From: DATBGO01 sp963785765
GTDB taxonomy: Bacteria > Actinomycetota > Actinomycetes > Streptosporangiales > Streptosporangiaceae
Assembly (NCBI GenBank): GCA_963785765.1
Contig: CAWAWM010000001.1
Span: forward strand, 1 to 64,000
DNA length: 64,000 nucleotides
Direction: 5' to 3'
Part shown: positions 1-8,894 of the stretch, piece after piece
How the letters are laid out: each line of letters opens with the position of its first letter
Numbering within the stretch: position 1 is the first letter of the stretch
Notes under the pieces: model-generated
What the model was told of the DNA's origin: nothing
Databases searched by the model: none
The model's input: the letters and a program-made list of their open reading frames with translations, nothing else
Position numbers and translations under genes: made by a program

Positions 1-1
1 G

Positions 2-979
2 ATGAACTTCACCGAACTGGCCCCAGTCCCCTCCGATCTTCCTGTGCCAGGCACCGATCAGCTGCGGCTGGCCGTGACTGCCTACCTGGCCCGATTCAAG
101 GGCTGCTCCCGCGAGCACACCGAATCCGACCTCCGCTGTTACCTCGCCTGGTGCGCTGAGCGTGGCCTGGACCCGCTGGCCGCCCGGCGGCCGCACCTGG
201 AGCTGTACATCCGGTGGATGCAGGAGATCCGCCGGTTCAAGCCCTCCACCGTCTCCCGGCGATTCTCGGTCGCGGCCGGGTTCTACCGGACCTGCGTCAT
301 CGACGGCCTCCTAGAGCACTCACCCGCCGAGCACGTCCGGCAGCCCTCCGTCCCGCCAGAATCGCCGACCCTGGGGTTCACCCACCTGCAGTTCGAAGCC
401 CTGCTGACTACGGCCCGGCAGTCCGCCCATCCCTGCGACTTCGCCCTGGTAGCCATGCTCGGGCTGCTTGGCTTGCGGATCTTCGAGGCCACCGGGGCCG
501 ATATCGCCGACCTCGGCGAAGAGCATGGCCACCGGGTGCTGCGCGTGTGCGGCAAAGGAACCAAGGTCGTCCTGGTCCCGCTGCCGCCCGCGGTCGGCCG
601 GGCCATCGACCGGGCGGTCAGCGCCCGCGCAAGCGGGCCGATCCTGCTCAACAGCCGAGGCGCCCAGATGGACCGCCACGCCGCCACCCGCCGCCTGAGG
701 CACCTCGCCGAAGCCGCCGGGGTGCGGATCACCAGGCCGCATCCGCACATGCTCCGCCACACTTTTGTCACGACCATGCTCGACGCCGGCGTGGACTTGC
801 GGGACGTCCAGATCGCCGCCCGGCACGCCGATCCGCGTACCACGATGCGCCATTACGTGCCCGCAAGAACCTCGACCGCCACCCGAACTACATCCTGGCC
901 GCCTACATGGCCTCCGGCACCTGACGGAGCCCACGCCTCCCACGGCCCAGCCCTGGGATACGCCCGGCATTGCCGATGA
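2..979 (+). CDS. Tyrosine recombinase/integrase with frameshifted C-terminus
   Basis: This is a phage-integrase-family site-specific recombinase. An N-terminal SAM-like core-binding domain (about residues 20-110) precedes the catalytic domain (about 125-290). The catalytic set is visible: Arg in LGLRIFEA, Lys in GKGTK, HMLRHTF, the later His in AARHADP and the nucleophile Tyr in MRHY. Directly after that Tyr the frame is lost. The usual family ending (RARKNLDRHPNYILAAYM) is present in another frame and stops at 924, whereas this frame runs into a Pro/Thr-rich tail to 979. A small deletion just after the Tyr codon, near 857-861, explains this. The start lies at the window edge, so a longer N-terminus is possible. 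Activity is uncertain. Confidence 0.85.
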   Translation: MNFTELAPVPSDLPVPGTDQLRLAVTAYLARFKGCSREHTESDLRCYLAWCAERGLDPLAARRPHLELYIRWMQEIRRFKPSTVSRRFSVAAGFYRTCVIDGLLEHSPAEHVRQPSVPPESPTLGFTHLQFEALLTTARQSAHPCDFALVAMLGLLGLRIFEATGADIADLGEEHGHRVLRVCGKGTKVVLVPLPPAVGRAIDRAVSARASGPILLNSRGAQMDRHAATRRLRHLAEAAGVRITRPHPHMLRHTFVTTMLDAGVDLRDVQIAARHADPRTTMRHYVPARTSTATRTTSWPPTWPPAPDGAHASHGPALGYARHCR

Positions 980-1017
980 GCGAGCGACGATGAAGTGGAC
1001 ATCCCGCGGGTAGTGCG

Positions 1018-1029
1018 CCACAATTGTGG
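1018..1029. promoter_or_regulatory. Perfect palindrome, candidate toxin-antitoxin operator
   Basis: CCACAATTGTGG is a perfect 12-bp palindrome ending two bases before the antitoxin ATG at 1032. Phd/YefM antitoxins repress their own operons by binding short palindromes near the start, so this is a natural operator candidate. The role is inferred from position and symmetry. Confidence 0.5.
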
Positions 1030-1031
1030 TC

Positions 1032-1298
1032 ATGAGCATTGAGTCGCTGCGGTCAGTTCGTGATCACCTATCAGAGTTCGTCGACCGCGTCGAGGGTCAC
1101 CACGAGCGCATCGTGCTGACCCGGAACGGTCACGCGGCCGCCGTGCTGATCAGCCCCGAAGACCTTGCCCAGCTCGAAGAAACGATCGACGTCCTGAGCG
1201 ATCCCGCCGCGCTTGCTGACATCCGGGAAGCTGATGAAGCTTATGCGCGGGGTGATGTCGTCCGCGGCGTGGATGCCGTCCGCCAGCTGCGCCGGTGA
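1032..1298 (+). CDS. Phd/YefM-family antitoxin
   Basis: This 88-residue protein has the Phd/YefM DNA-binding fold at its N-terminus (MSIESLRSVRDHLSEFV, then IVLTRNGHAAAVLISPEDL) and an acidic C-terminal tail that would wrap the toxin. It should neutralise the RelE-type protein encoded next and, with it, repress the operon. An in-frame GTG at 1026 is possible, but ATG 1032 gives the usual family start. No ribosome site precedes it, so leaderless translation is likely. Its stop overlaps the toxin start (GTGA), giving translational coupling and the antitoxin-first order typical of the family. Confidence 0.88.
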   Translation: MSIESLRSVRDHLSEFVDRVEGHHERIVLTRNGHAAAVLISPEDLAQLEETIDVLSDPAALADIREADEAYARGDVVRGVDAVRQLRR

Positions 1299-1582
1299 CC
1301 AGCGAGGGTGCTGGCGATTACGAACTGGTCCTGACGCCGCCCGCGCGCCGTGCCCTGACCGGGAAGCTGCCCGAACCAGTCGCCGCTGCGGTAATCGAGT
1401 TCCTGACCACGGCACTGATCCGCCAGCCGCACCGGGTAGGTAAACCATTGCGTGATGACCTGGCTGGCGTGTGGTCAGCCCGCCGGGGGACCTACCGCGT
1501 TCTCTACCGCATCCGTGAAGATCTCCGCGAAGTAATCGTCCTCCGCGTCGAACATCGCCGCGACGCCTATCGGCCGTTGTAG
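1295..1582 (+). CDS. RelE/ParE-family toxin
   Basis: This 95-residue basic protein matches RelE/ParE-superfamily toxins: LTPPARRALTGKLPEP, VGKPLRDDLAGVWSARRG, TYRVLYRIRED and a C-terminal VEHRRDAY. RelE members cleave mRNA on the ribosome, and the conserved Arg/His/Tyr residues near the end fit that activity. It begins with GTG inside the antitoxin stop codon. The pair lies immediately downstream of a recombinase, a common position for addiction modules on integrated DNA, but no element borders are visible. Confidence 0.87.
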   Translation: MTSEGAGDYELVLTPPARRALTGKLPEPVAAAVIEFLTTALIRQPHRVGKPLRDDLAGVWSARRGTYRVLYRIREDLREVIVLRVEHRRDAYRPL

Positions 1583-2046
1583 CTACGGGGGCGTCAGGGC
1601 TCTACCGATATCCGGATCTGCCGCATGGGGCGCGCGTCAGGTCAGGCGGGATCTAGCCGCGGAGGGCAGGCTGTTCGCTCGCAGTATCGTCGATCACCTC
1701 GCCCCGCAGCGACCTCCAGGCCAGTTACGCCGCACTGACTCGGCAGTGGGTATCGGCAAACGGCATCACGGTGAGTGATGGAGAAGGCCAGGGAGAACGC
1801 GCGCCGAGCCGCCTTCGTTATGTACGGTTTCGGCCGCAGGGCTGCTGCTTCCGATCGCGATGCAGATCAGGTCGTTCTGTCGCGCGACCATCCTCCGGTC
1901 CGCTCGCCCTCTTCTGCTGAGCGGATATTCCGATCGAGTGGTAGTCATGTCAGATCTCCATTTATCCGAACGGACCTCCCGGCCTGCGTCCGGGCGCCTG
2001 GTACCGGGCCCGGGCTGGCGCGTGCGGGCCTGCACGCAGGCCGGGG
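1583..2046. other. Intergenic region without a recognisable gene
   Basis: About 460 bases separate the toxin from the permease terminator. Open frames here lack a start, ribosome site or recognisable motif. I see no tRNA or repeat. It is the 3' flank of both neighbours and needs no divergent promoters. Confidence 0.5.
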
Positions 2047-2083
2047 CCCGGTGGCGGCCACCGCGGCGGGTGCCGCCACCGGG
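2047..2083 (-). terminator. Terminator hairpin of the APC permease
   Basis: CCCGGTGGCGGC (2047-2058) and its exact complement GCCGCCACCGGG (2072-2083) form a 12-bp stem with a 13-base loop. It lies ten bases beyond the permease stop codon, where a transcription terminator is expected. No U-tract is present, as is common in high-GC actinobacteria. Confidence 0.65.
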
Positions 2084-2092
2084 TCGTGGGCC

Positions 2093-3559
2093 TTACTCGT
2101 CGGCGATGATCGAGCCGACCCGGTCGCCCAAGCCGGGATCTCGCCTGACCAGCCAGATCGAGTAGATGATGGACACCACGACGAGGCCCAGCCCCACCCA
2201 CGGGAACCAGTCGTACGGCTGGATCGGCGGCGACGGGTTGAACAGGTAGTAGATGGGGATGCCGACCACGGCTACGCCGAGGGCCGGCAGCACGACGTGC
2301 TTGACCGGGCTGAACTCGGCCGGCCGGTACTTGTGGTAGTAGAACGGCAGCGCCACGTTGGCCGCGAGGTACACGAACAGGATCAGGATCGTGCCCATCG
2401 TGCTGGCCTCGAAGAAGAAGTTCAGCGCGCTCAGGCTGTCGCCGTGCCCGCCGAACCAGTGGCCGAGGGCCCAGCCCAGGGTGATGACCCCGGCGATGCC
2501 GACGAAGGCGATGATGGCGTTGACCGGCGTCCGGCGGGCCGGGTGGACCCGGCCGATCCAGCGCGGCAGCAGGCCCTCGCGCCCGGCGTTGAAGATCAGC
2601 CGGCACTGGGAGTTCACCGCGGCGATGAGCACGCCGAGGGTGGAGGTCAGCCCGGCCAGGTACGCGATGAAGGCCAGCCAGGCCGCCACGGTGTGGGCGA
2701 CGGCGATGAACGGGATGAGGGGGGCCGTGAGCGCCGCGGCGTTGTAGTGGAAGCCGGTGACCGTGGCGTAGGCGAGCAGCAGGTACGTGAAAGCCATCAG
2801 GGCGATCGACAGGAACACGGCCCGGGGCACGTTGCGCCGGGGGTTAATGGTCTCCTCGGCCAGCGCTGCCGAGTTTTCCCAGCCGATGAACAGGTAGATG
2901 GCCAGCGGGAAGGCGACGCCCAGGCCGCTGAAACCGTTGAGGACGTGGCTGGGCTGGAACGGCACGCCGCTGAGGTGGCCGCCGTTCTTGATCAGCACGG
3001 CGATCGACACGACGAGCAGCACGGTCAGCTCGAAGGCGAAGAACAAGCCGGCCAGCCTGGTCGACACGGCAACGCCGCGGAACATCATGAACATGGCGCC
3101 GGCGGCGAAGAGGGCGGAGAAGATGATCCAGGGGATGCTCACGTTGAAGTAGAACTGCAGCATGATCGACAGGAACCCGCCGGAGATGACCAGGACACCC
3201 GCGATCGCGATGATGTAGCCGGCCCCGGCCACCAGCGCGGTGGTTACCGCGGTGGTGCCGCCGAACGTCTTGCCCACGAAGGTGATGAACCCGCCGGTCG
3301 ACGGGTGTGCCCGGGAGAACTCCGACAGCGTGTTGCCGAGCAGGGCGATGGCGACGGCAGCGACGAGCACGACCAGCGGCGAGGCGAGGCCGGCCAAGAG
3401 CACGATCCCCGCGAAGCCGAAGTAGAAACTGTAGGCCGGGCCGATGTTCGCCATCGTCGAGGCGGAGATGTCGATCAGGCCCAGAGCCCCGCGGTGCAAC
3501 CGCTCGGCGGATTCTGGCGCCTTCGTCTCGGTGAACGGGACGTGTGCCGCTTCGCTCAT
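2093..3559 (-). CDS. APC-superfamily amino acid/amine permease
   Basis: This 488-residue polytopic membrane protein has about 12 hydrophobic segments. The region after the first 30 residues (ISASTMANIGPAYSF) fits APC-superfamily transporters, which import amino acids, polyamines or related amines by cation symport or exchange. The start ATG has a GGGGAGTGAGC ribosome site. It is a single-gene unit with its own terminator and has no catabolic partner beside it. A degraded paralogue lies at 55938-56743, and the two share the ending GDRVGSIxADE and the YDWFP loop. That copy sits beside an FAD oxidase and a methyltransferase, so the substrate may be an N-methylated amine. This is inference. Confidence 0.88.
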   Translation of the reverse strand: MSEAAHVPFTETKAPESAERLHRGALGLIDISASTMANIGPAYSFYFGFAGIVLLAGLASPLVVLVAAVAIALLGNTLSEFSRAHPSTGGFITFVGKTFGGTTAVTTALVAGAGYIIAIAGVLVISGGFLSIMLQFYFNVSIPWIIFSALFAAGAMFMMFRGVAVSTRLAGLFFAFELTVLLVVSIAVLIKNGGHLSGVPFQPSHVLNGFSGLGVAFPLAIYLFIGWENSAALAEETINPRRNVPRAVFLSIALMAFTYLLLAYATVTGFHYNAAALTAPLIPFIAVAHTVAAWLAFIAYLAGLTSTLGVLIAAVNSQCRLIFNAGREGLLPRWIGRVHPARRTPVNAIIAFVGIAGVITLGWALGHWFGGHGDSLSALNFFFEASTMGTILILFVYLAANVALPFYYHKYRPAEFSPVKHVVLPALGVAVVGIPIYYLFNPSPPIQPYDWFPWVGLGLVVVSIIYSIWLVRRDPGLGDRVGSIIADE

Positions 3560-3609
3560 ATGCTCACTCCCCTGGCAGGCTCCTAGTTAGGACTTATTTA
3601 GTGCGATTA

Positions 3610-5016
3610 CTACGGATCATGCTCGTGACCGGGTAGACGGTCAACCATCGCCGCAGGTCTCCCACATGATGAGCAGGCGGCCGCGCTGACCCGGGCGTGA
3701 AGCTCGGGGCGGCTGGCGGGGATCACCGGATCGTTCGGGAAAATAGAGAATTTTCTTGTGGAACCACGGCGGGAGTTGAATCCAATGACGGCCGAGGTGT
3801 CAGCAACCGACGAGGACGCCGCCGGCCGTTCGCGAGAAGCTCGAGGCGTACGTGATGAGGACGCTGGGCGGGTGACAGTGGTGCGCGGCGCCCGTTCGAC
3901 CCGGTGAAACACCAGCCACAGGACGCCGAGCGCGACCGCGAAGGCGGGGAGCCAGGCCAGCCGCTCCGCGGCCCACCAGGCGCTCGCCGGCTCCGTATGC
4001 AGGCCCGGGAGCCGCCCGATGGCCAAGCCCGCCACGGTGACCGAGACGAGGGCCGTCTGGTGCCAGAGGAACAAGGTCATGGCGGACAGGTTGGCCGTCG
4101 CGACGCCTGCCCACGCGACCGGGCGGCGCATCCAGCGGGCCAGCCGCTCCCGCAGCAGCAGCGCGAGGCCGACCTGGGCGATGCCGAAGGTCACGACGGC
4201 CAGGGTGGGCGGGTTGAGGTTCGAGATGCGGGCGCCGTTCACGCCGACCATGCTGGCAGGGTATCCCGCCCACAGGATCAGCGCCGCGGTAGCCGCGGCA
4301 CCACCGGCGAGCAGCAAGGCCGGTGCCGTGCGGGAGCGGAAGGCGCCCCGCGCCCACGCGATCCCGAGCAGGTAGGGGACCAGCCAGCCGGCCAGGATGT
4401 TGATCCAGCCGACCCACGACGGCCCGCCGAGGCCGAACCGCACCAGGTCGGTGCCCGCGACGACGGACAAGGGGATCAGGGCCGCCCAGGCGCCGAGGCG
4501 GCGCACCAGCCCCACGGCCAGCGGGGTCAGGACGGTCAGGACGGCGAAGACGCCAAGGAACCACAACGGGTCGAGGACCAGGGTGAGCACGGTGCGCAAC
4601 GCCGGCCTGGAGACACCGCCCAGGTACAGCCCGGTGGCGAGCAGCGCCCAGCAGGCGGCGAGCACCGCCACCGGGCGGGACAGCCGGGCGAGCCGCTTGC
4701 GCAGCCAGCTGCCGTAGCCACCGTGGTAGCTGCAGGCCGCCGCGTAACCGCCGACCAGGAAGAAGATCGCTAGCGTCTGGAAGATCCAGGACACCGGGGT
4801 GAGGGCGGGCAGGGCGGCCAGCGGGCTCGTGTCCTGCAGCGTGGCGCCGGTCCGGCCGTGGGTCAGGACCAGCGCGGTGACCAGCCAGTGACCGAGGATG
4901 ACGCCGGTGATGGCCAGGGCGCGCAGCGCGTCGACGGTCCGGTCCCGGTCAGTGGGCGTGGCGGCGTCGATCCGCCCGGCCAGCGCCCGCACCCTGCCGA
5001 TGGCGTGGCGGATCAT
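3610..5016 (-). CDS. Acyltransferase-3 family membrane protein
   Basis: This 468-residue protein starts at an ATG that overlaps the stop of the hydrolase gene (ATGA). It shows the acyltransferase-3 pattern: DRTVDALRALAITGVILGHW at the N-terminus, whose conserved His is the presumed catalytic residue, followed by about ten membrane segments. Such enzymes transfer acyl groups to exported sugars, peptides or lipids at the membrane. The last 80 or so residues are Ser/Arg/Pro-rich and unlike the family. They could be a cytoplasmic tail or read-through after a lesion near residue 390. Coupling to the upstream secreted hydrolase suggests a shared envelope role. Confidence 0.82.
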   Translation of the reverse strand: MIRHAIGRVRALAGRIDAATPTDRDRTVDALRALAITGVILGHWLVTALVLTHGRTGATLQDTSPLAALPALTPVSWIFQTLAIFFLVGGYAAACSYHGGYGSWLRKRLARLSRPVAVLAACWALLATGLYLGGVSRPALRTVLTLVLDPLWFLGVFAVLTVLTPLAVGLVRRLGAWAALIPLSVVAGTDLVRFGLGGPSWVGWINILAGWLVPYLLGIAWARGAFRSRTAPALLLAGGAAATAALILWAGYPASMVGVNGARISNLNPPTLAVVTFGIAQVGLALLLRERLARWMRRPVAWAGVATANLSAMTLFLWHQTALVSVTVAGLAIGRLPGLHTEPASAWWAAERLAWLPAFAVALGVLWLVFHRVERAPRTTVTRPASSSRTPRASRERPAASSSVADTSAVIGFNSRRGSTRKFSIFPNDPVIPASRPELHARVSAAACSSCGRPAAMVDRLPGHEHDP

Positions 5017-5942
5017 CGGGCCACTCTCGCGGGGTCGCCGAGGGCGATGTAGGCGAGGTTGCGCAGCGCGATGCCGCCGGCCTGGAAGTAGCCGCTGTGA
5101 CCGCCGCTGCCGCAGGCGAAGATCCTGGCGCCGGAGCCTGGGGCCATCGGATCCGGGCCGAAGCCGAGCCCGAGGAGGCGGACGTGCGGCACGTCGCGGA
5201 TCCAGTCGCTGGCCCCCCGGCCTGCCCACACGCGGGCGGTGGCGTGCAGCGCCCGGACCGAGGAGGCGTCCATCCCCGGGCTGCCGATCACGGCAATATC
5301 GGTCACGGGCAGGCGCGGTGCGGCCAAGCCGCACACCACAGAGCCGTAGCTGTGGCAGAGCAGGGCGACTTGGTGGCCGTGCCTGGCGAGGTCGTCGACC
5401 AGCGGCCGCAGCGCGCTCGCGCCTTGCCCGGCGTCACCCGAGGTCAGCACGGCCGGGCTGATGGTGGCGGGCGTCGGGTAGCCAAGCCAGGCGATGACCG
5501 CCAGCGGGGCGCCGGGGTCCAGGCGGCGCGCCTGCGCGGCCAGGGCGACGGCGGCGCCCTGGGGTGAGGCCGTGCCCCGCGAATCGAAGGTCGCCAGCGA
5601 TGTACCGGAACCTGGCACCAGGATGGCCACCCGCGTGGCCCGGGCCAGGTTGCCGATGACCTCGACCGCCTGGCCCGGCCCGTCGGCGCTGAAGTCGAGG
5701 AAATGGTGGCCGCGCATGCCGTCAAGCGCGCGGGCGAGATCGGTGTCACCCGCCCGCCCGGCCGCCCGGGCGGCGCGGACGATCATGCCCGAGTCGGCCG
5801 CATAGCGCGCGGCCAGCGCGCTGGTGGTGAGGGCCGGTAGTGGCTGCGGCCGGTCAGCCGGGCTGCCCGGGAGCGCGGCCGCCGTCGTCGCCAGCACGGC
5901 GGTGGCGGCCGCCGCGATGACGATCATGCTGCGGAGTCTCAT
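5013..5942 (-). CDS. Secreted alpha/beta hydrolase (DUF1023-like)
   Basis: This 309-residue protein begins with a signal peptide (MRLRSMIVIAAAATAVLATT, cleavage likely after about residue 24). An alpha/beta-hydrolase core follows with the nucleophile elbow CHSYGS, Ser198, and a preceding strand AVIAWLGYPTP. The pattern fits the DUF1023 group of secreted actinobacterial hydrolases. The C-terminal GGHSGYF probably supplies the catalytic His. It is the first gene of a two-gene unit with the acyltransferase and is divergent from the sensor kinase. The substrate is unknown. Confidence 0.8.
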   Translation of the reverse strand: MRLRSMIVIAAAATAVLATTAAALPGSPADRPQPLPALTTSALAARYAADSGMIVRAARAAGRAGDTDLARALDGMRGHHFLDFSADGPGQAVEVIGNLARATRVAILVPGSGTSLATFDSRGTASPQGAAVALAAQARRLDPGAPLAVIAWLGYPTPATISPAVLTSGDAGQGASALRPLVDDLARHGHQVALLCHSYGSVVCGLAAPRLPVTDIAVIGSPGMDASSVRALHATARVWAGRGASDWIRDVPHVRLLGLGFGPDPMAPGSGARIFACGSGGHSGYFQAGGIALRNLAYIALGDPARVAR

Positions 5943-6178
5943 GGGGAGCGTCCTTCCTGCCCAGCGAGATGCTGTGCTGGGCAGGAAGTTACGGATGCGC
6001 GCCCCTCGCCTGCGTCACCCTGCGGAGCCCATCGCGGGCCTGCCCCGCGGGTAGCACCAGGCTCAGCCGGCCGGGGCGGGCCGGTGAGTTCCCGTAGGCC
6101 CCCCCTACTCAAGGACGACAGCGAAGATGCCCCTGGCGGGGCACGAAATACCTCGCGGCGCCGTCCTACCCTGAGTGC
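5943..6178. promoter_or_regulatory. Divergent promoter region, hydrolase and histidine kinase
   Basis: This 236-base gap separates divergently transcribed genes. A TACCCT hexamer lies seven bases before the kinase ATG with no ribosome site between them. That spacing fits a -10 element for a leaderless transcript. No clear operator was seen. Confidence 0.4.
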
Positions 6179-7450
6179 ATGAGTTCCCGTCCCACGAGCC
6201 TGATCGCGGCGGCGCTCGCGACTGGTGTCACCAGCCCGGCCGGGCCACGCCCGCGGTGGCTACGGCGCGGGAAAGTCGATCTCGTCTTCGTCGCCGACGT
6301 AGCCATCGCGCTGATCTGCTTCGGGGCTACCGATGGCACGCTCGGGACCGAGAACGCCCTGCATGGCAGCCCGTACTCCACCGGGCTGCTGCTCCTGATC
6401 TCCTGCGCGGTATGCGTGCCGCTGGTCCTGCGCGGGTTTTTGCCGCTCACCGCCTGGGCGGCGGCCGCCCTGGCCATGCTGTGGGCCAGCCGCACGATCC
6501 CGCCGCATACCCTCTCAACGGCCGCGTACCTCCCGGCCGGGGTGCTCGTCTACGCGCTTTGCCTCTACGCGGTCGCGCTGCGCTGCAGGACGTGGGTGGT
6601 GGCCAGCGCGGGCATCGTCACCGTGCTCGGTGCCGCCTACACCAATCCGCCGACCACCCTGGCCGCCGTCGTCGTGACGGCGATCCCGGTGTTCGGCGGC
6701 ATCATCGTCCGATCCAGACGGGCCAGCCGTGAGCAGTTCCAGGTGCAGCTCGAAGTGCAGGAGCGCCGCCATGAGGGGGAACGCGCGCTGCTCGAGGAAC
6801 GCCAGCGCATCGCCCGCGAGCTGCATGACGTTGTCGCCCACCACATGTCGGTGATCGCGATCCAGGCGGAGGCCGCTCCCTACAAGACCGCTGACCCGCC
6901 GCAGGAACTGGCCGAGAGCTTCGCCGAGATCCGCGCCAGCGCGCTGAGCGGCCTCAGCGAACTGCGCCGCGTGCTCGGAGTGCTGCGCAGCGACGCGCCG
7001 GACACCGCGCCGCAGCCCGGCCTGGACGATCTCGCCGGCCTGCTCGACTCGGCGCGGACCGGCGGGGTCACGGTCACGAGCAGCGTCAGTGGTACTCAGC
7101 GGCCCCTGCCGGAGGGCGCGGATCTGTCCGCCTACCGGATCGTGCAGGAGGCGCTCAGCAACGCCATTCGGCACGCGCCGGGATCCGCAGTTCAGCTCCA
7201 GCTGTACTACGGCGAAGCCGCCCTGGTGATAGAGGTCCGTAACGACGGCTGCCCGGCTGACGGCCAGACCAGCCAGCAGGAGCACCTCGAAGCCGGCCCC
7301 GGTCACGGCGGCGGGCATGGTCTCATCGGCATGCGCGAACGCGCCGCCATGCTGGGCGGCCACCTCCGGGCCGGCCCGGCTGGCAAAGACGAGTTCCTGG
7401 TGACCGCGGCCCTTCCGTTCAGAGACGGCGAACCGGAGGGCACACCGTGA
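6179..7450 (+). CDS. Sensor histidine kinase (NarL/DesK type)
   Basis: This 423-residue kinase has four to six membrane helices in residues 30-185. A short coiled coil and a HisKA_3 dimerisation motif follow (ARELHDVVAHHMSVIA, phospho-acceptor His216). The C-terminal HATPase domain shows YRIVQEALSNAIRHAPG (N box) and GGHGLIGMRERA (G box). The short extracytoplasmic loops suggest that it senses the membrane state rather than a bound ligand. It phosphorylates the response regulator encoded next, whose GTG start overlaps its stop. The CPBP protease gene follows in the same operon, so membrane or envelope stress is a plausible input. Confidence 0.93.
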   Translation: MSSRPTSLIAAALATGVTSPAGPRPRWLRRGKVDLVFVADVAIALICFGATDGTLGTENALHGSPYSTGLLLLISCAVCVPLVLRGFLPLTAWAAAALAMLWASRTIPPHTLSTAAYLPAGVLVYALCLYAVALRCRTWVVASAGIVTVLGAAYTNPPTTLAAVVVTAIPVFGGIIVRSRRASREQFQVQLEVQERRHEGERALLEERQRIARELHDVVAHHMSVIAIQAEAAPYKTADPPQELAESFAEIRASALSGLSELRRVLGVLRSDAPDTAPQPGLDDLAGLLDSARTGGVTVTSSVSGTQRPLPEGADLSAYRIVQEALSNAIRHAPGSAVQLQLYYGEAALVIEVRNDGCPADGQTSQQEHLEAGPGHGGGHGLIGMRERAAMLGGHLRAGPAGKDEFLVTAALPFRDGEPEGTP

Positions 7451-8106
7451 CGATCCGCGTCGTGATAGCCGACGACCAGGGCATGGTGCGATCCGGCTTC
7501 ACGGTCCTGCTGAATGCCCAGCCTGACATTGAAGTCATCGCCGAGGCCGTGAACGGCCAGGAGGCCATAGCACAGGCCGCCAGCCTGCACCCGGACGTGA
7601 TTCTCATGGACGTCCGCATGCCGGTGATGGACGGCCTGCAGGCGACCCGGCAGATCACGGCCCGGCCGGACGCGCCGAAGATTCTCGTGCTGACCACGTT
7701 CGACCTCGACGACTACGTCTACGAGGCGTTGCGCTCAGGCGCCAGCGGCTTCCTGCTCAAGGACGCCTCTGCCCGCGAGCTGGCGGACGCGGTGCGGCTG
7801 GTAGCCGCGGGTGACGCGCTGCTCGCCCCGGGCGTCACCCGGCGGCTCATCGCCGAGTTCGCCCGGCTGGGCGGCCCCCGGGCCGCCAGCCGCAAGCACA
7901 TCGAAGGCCTGACCGACCGCGAGTCCGAGGTGCTCGCCCTCGTGGCACGCGGCATGTCCAACGGCGAGATAGCCGGGCACCTGGTCGTCGCGGAACAGAC
8001 CGTGAAGACCCACGTAAGCCGCATCCTGATGAAGCTCGGCCTGCGCGACCGCACGCAGGCCGTCGTGCTCGCTTACGAGACCGGCCTCGTGCATCCAGGC
8101 GGCTGA
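7447..8106 (+). CDS. LuxR/NarL-family response regulator
   Basis: This 219-residue regulator has a receiver domain (residues 1-120) with acidic pocket ADDQG, phospho-acceptor Asp55 in LMDVRMPVMDG, a conserved Thr in VLTTFD and Lys in LLKDAS. A C-terminal LuxR helix-turn-helix follows (LTDRESEVLALVARGMSNGEIAGHL). It is the partner of the upstream kinase by position and by GTGA overlap. The next gene begins two bases after its stop, so all three are probably co-transcribed. Confidence 0.95.
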   Translation: MTIRVVIADDQGMVRSGFTVLLNAQPDIEVIAEAVNGQEAIAQAASLHPDVILMDVRMPVMDGLQATRQITARPDAPKILVLTTFDLDDYVYEALRSGASGFLLKDASARELADAVRLVAAGDALLAPGVTRRLIAEFARLGGPRAASRKHIEGLTDRESEVLALVARGMSNGEIAGHLVVAEQTVKTHVSRILMKLGLRDRTQAVVLAYETGLVHPGG

Positions 8107-8108
8107 CC

Positions 8109-8888
8109 GTGCCGTACCGGCCACGGGACATGGCGTTCGCGGTGACGGCCTGCGTCGCCCTCGCCGCCTATAACAACGTGATCAGCAGGCATCCGTGGCA
8201 TCGGCGGCGGTACGTCCTGGTCAACCTCTGCGCCACGGGTGCCGCGCTGTCGGCGGCCGCGGCGAGCGGCCTGACGGCGACGGACCTGGGCTGCGGGCGC
8301 GATACCTGGCCACCTGGGCGGCTGGGGGCCGGGCTGGCGACGGGGGTTGCCGCGGGATGGCTGATCGTGGCTGTGGTGCCGGCGACGCGCCCGGTCCTGG
8401 ACGACAAGCGGATCTCGGGCCTCGACGGGCGCGCGATCGCGTATCAGGCCGTGGTACGGATCCCCATCGGCACTGTGCTGTGGGAAGAAACCGCCTTCCG
8501 CGGAGTCCTGCAGGCCGCGCTGCGCCGGATCATGTCCGACAACGCCGCGATCTTGCTGACCGGTGGCTTGTTTGGTGTCTGGCACGTCCGCCCCACCCTC
8601 GAAGCCCTCCGCGTCAACGGGCTCGCCTCCGGCCGCGGGCAGGCGGCGGCCCGCGTCTTCGCGGGCTGTACGGCGATGGTCGGCGGCGGCGTCTTCCTGT
8701 CCTGGCTGCGAGCCCGTTCGGGCAGCCTGACCGCGCCTGTGCTGCTCCACCTCGCCACCAACTGCGGTGGGCTGATGACCGCGTGGGCGGCCCGCCCCGG
8801 CGCACCAGTTCTCAGTGGCCCGGTGTCCTCGTGCAGGATCCGGAAGGCGACCAATTCCCCAAACCAGGACATGAACAGCGCGTGCTGA
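8109..8888 (+). CDS. CPBP-family intramembrane metalloprotease
   Basis: This 259-residue membrane protein carries the CPBP (Abi/CAAX-like) signature: WEETAFRG with Glu126, Glu127 and Arg131, then FGVWH with His159, and HLATNCGG in a later helix. These residues form the metal-dependent active site of Rce1-type proteases. The gene starts two bases after the response regulator, so it may be the output or accessory of that two-component system. The final 35 residues after WAARPG are polar and unlike the family, and the 3' end abuts a degraded gene on the other strand. The C-terminus may therefore have been rewritten. Confidence 0.82.
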   Translation: MPYRPRDMAFAVTACVALAAYNNVISRHPWHRRRYVLVNLCATGAALSAAAASGLTATDLGCGRDTWPPGRLGAGLATGVAAGWLIVAVVPATRPVLDDKRISGLDGRAIAYQAVVRIPIGTVLWEETAFRGVLQAALRRIMSDNAAILLTGGLFGVWHVRPTLEALRVNGLASGRGQAAARVFAGCTAMVGGGVFLSWLRARSGSLTAPVLLHLATNCGGLMTAWAARPGAPVLSGPVSSCRIRKATNSPNQDMNSAC

Positions 8889-8894
8889 AAGCGC

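Noticed and set aside
2..1582. Prophage or integrative element
   Set aside because: Only an integrase and a toxin-antitoxin pair are seen. No structural, replication or transfer genes and no direct-repeat borders were found in the window.
1775..3586. A 603-residue open frame opposite the APC permease
   Set aside because: It is a shadow of the GC-rich permease gene: composition is Gly/Asp/Arg-rich with no motif, and the reverse strand encodes a clear APC protein with a ribosome site.
8812..8890. Second fossil frame on the reverse strand after the LLM remnant
   Set aside because: It overlaps the CPBP 3' end and reads plausibly (HALFMSWFGELVAF), but I cannot assign it to any family.
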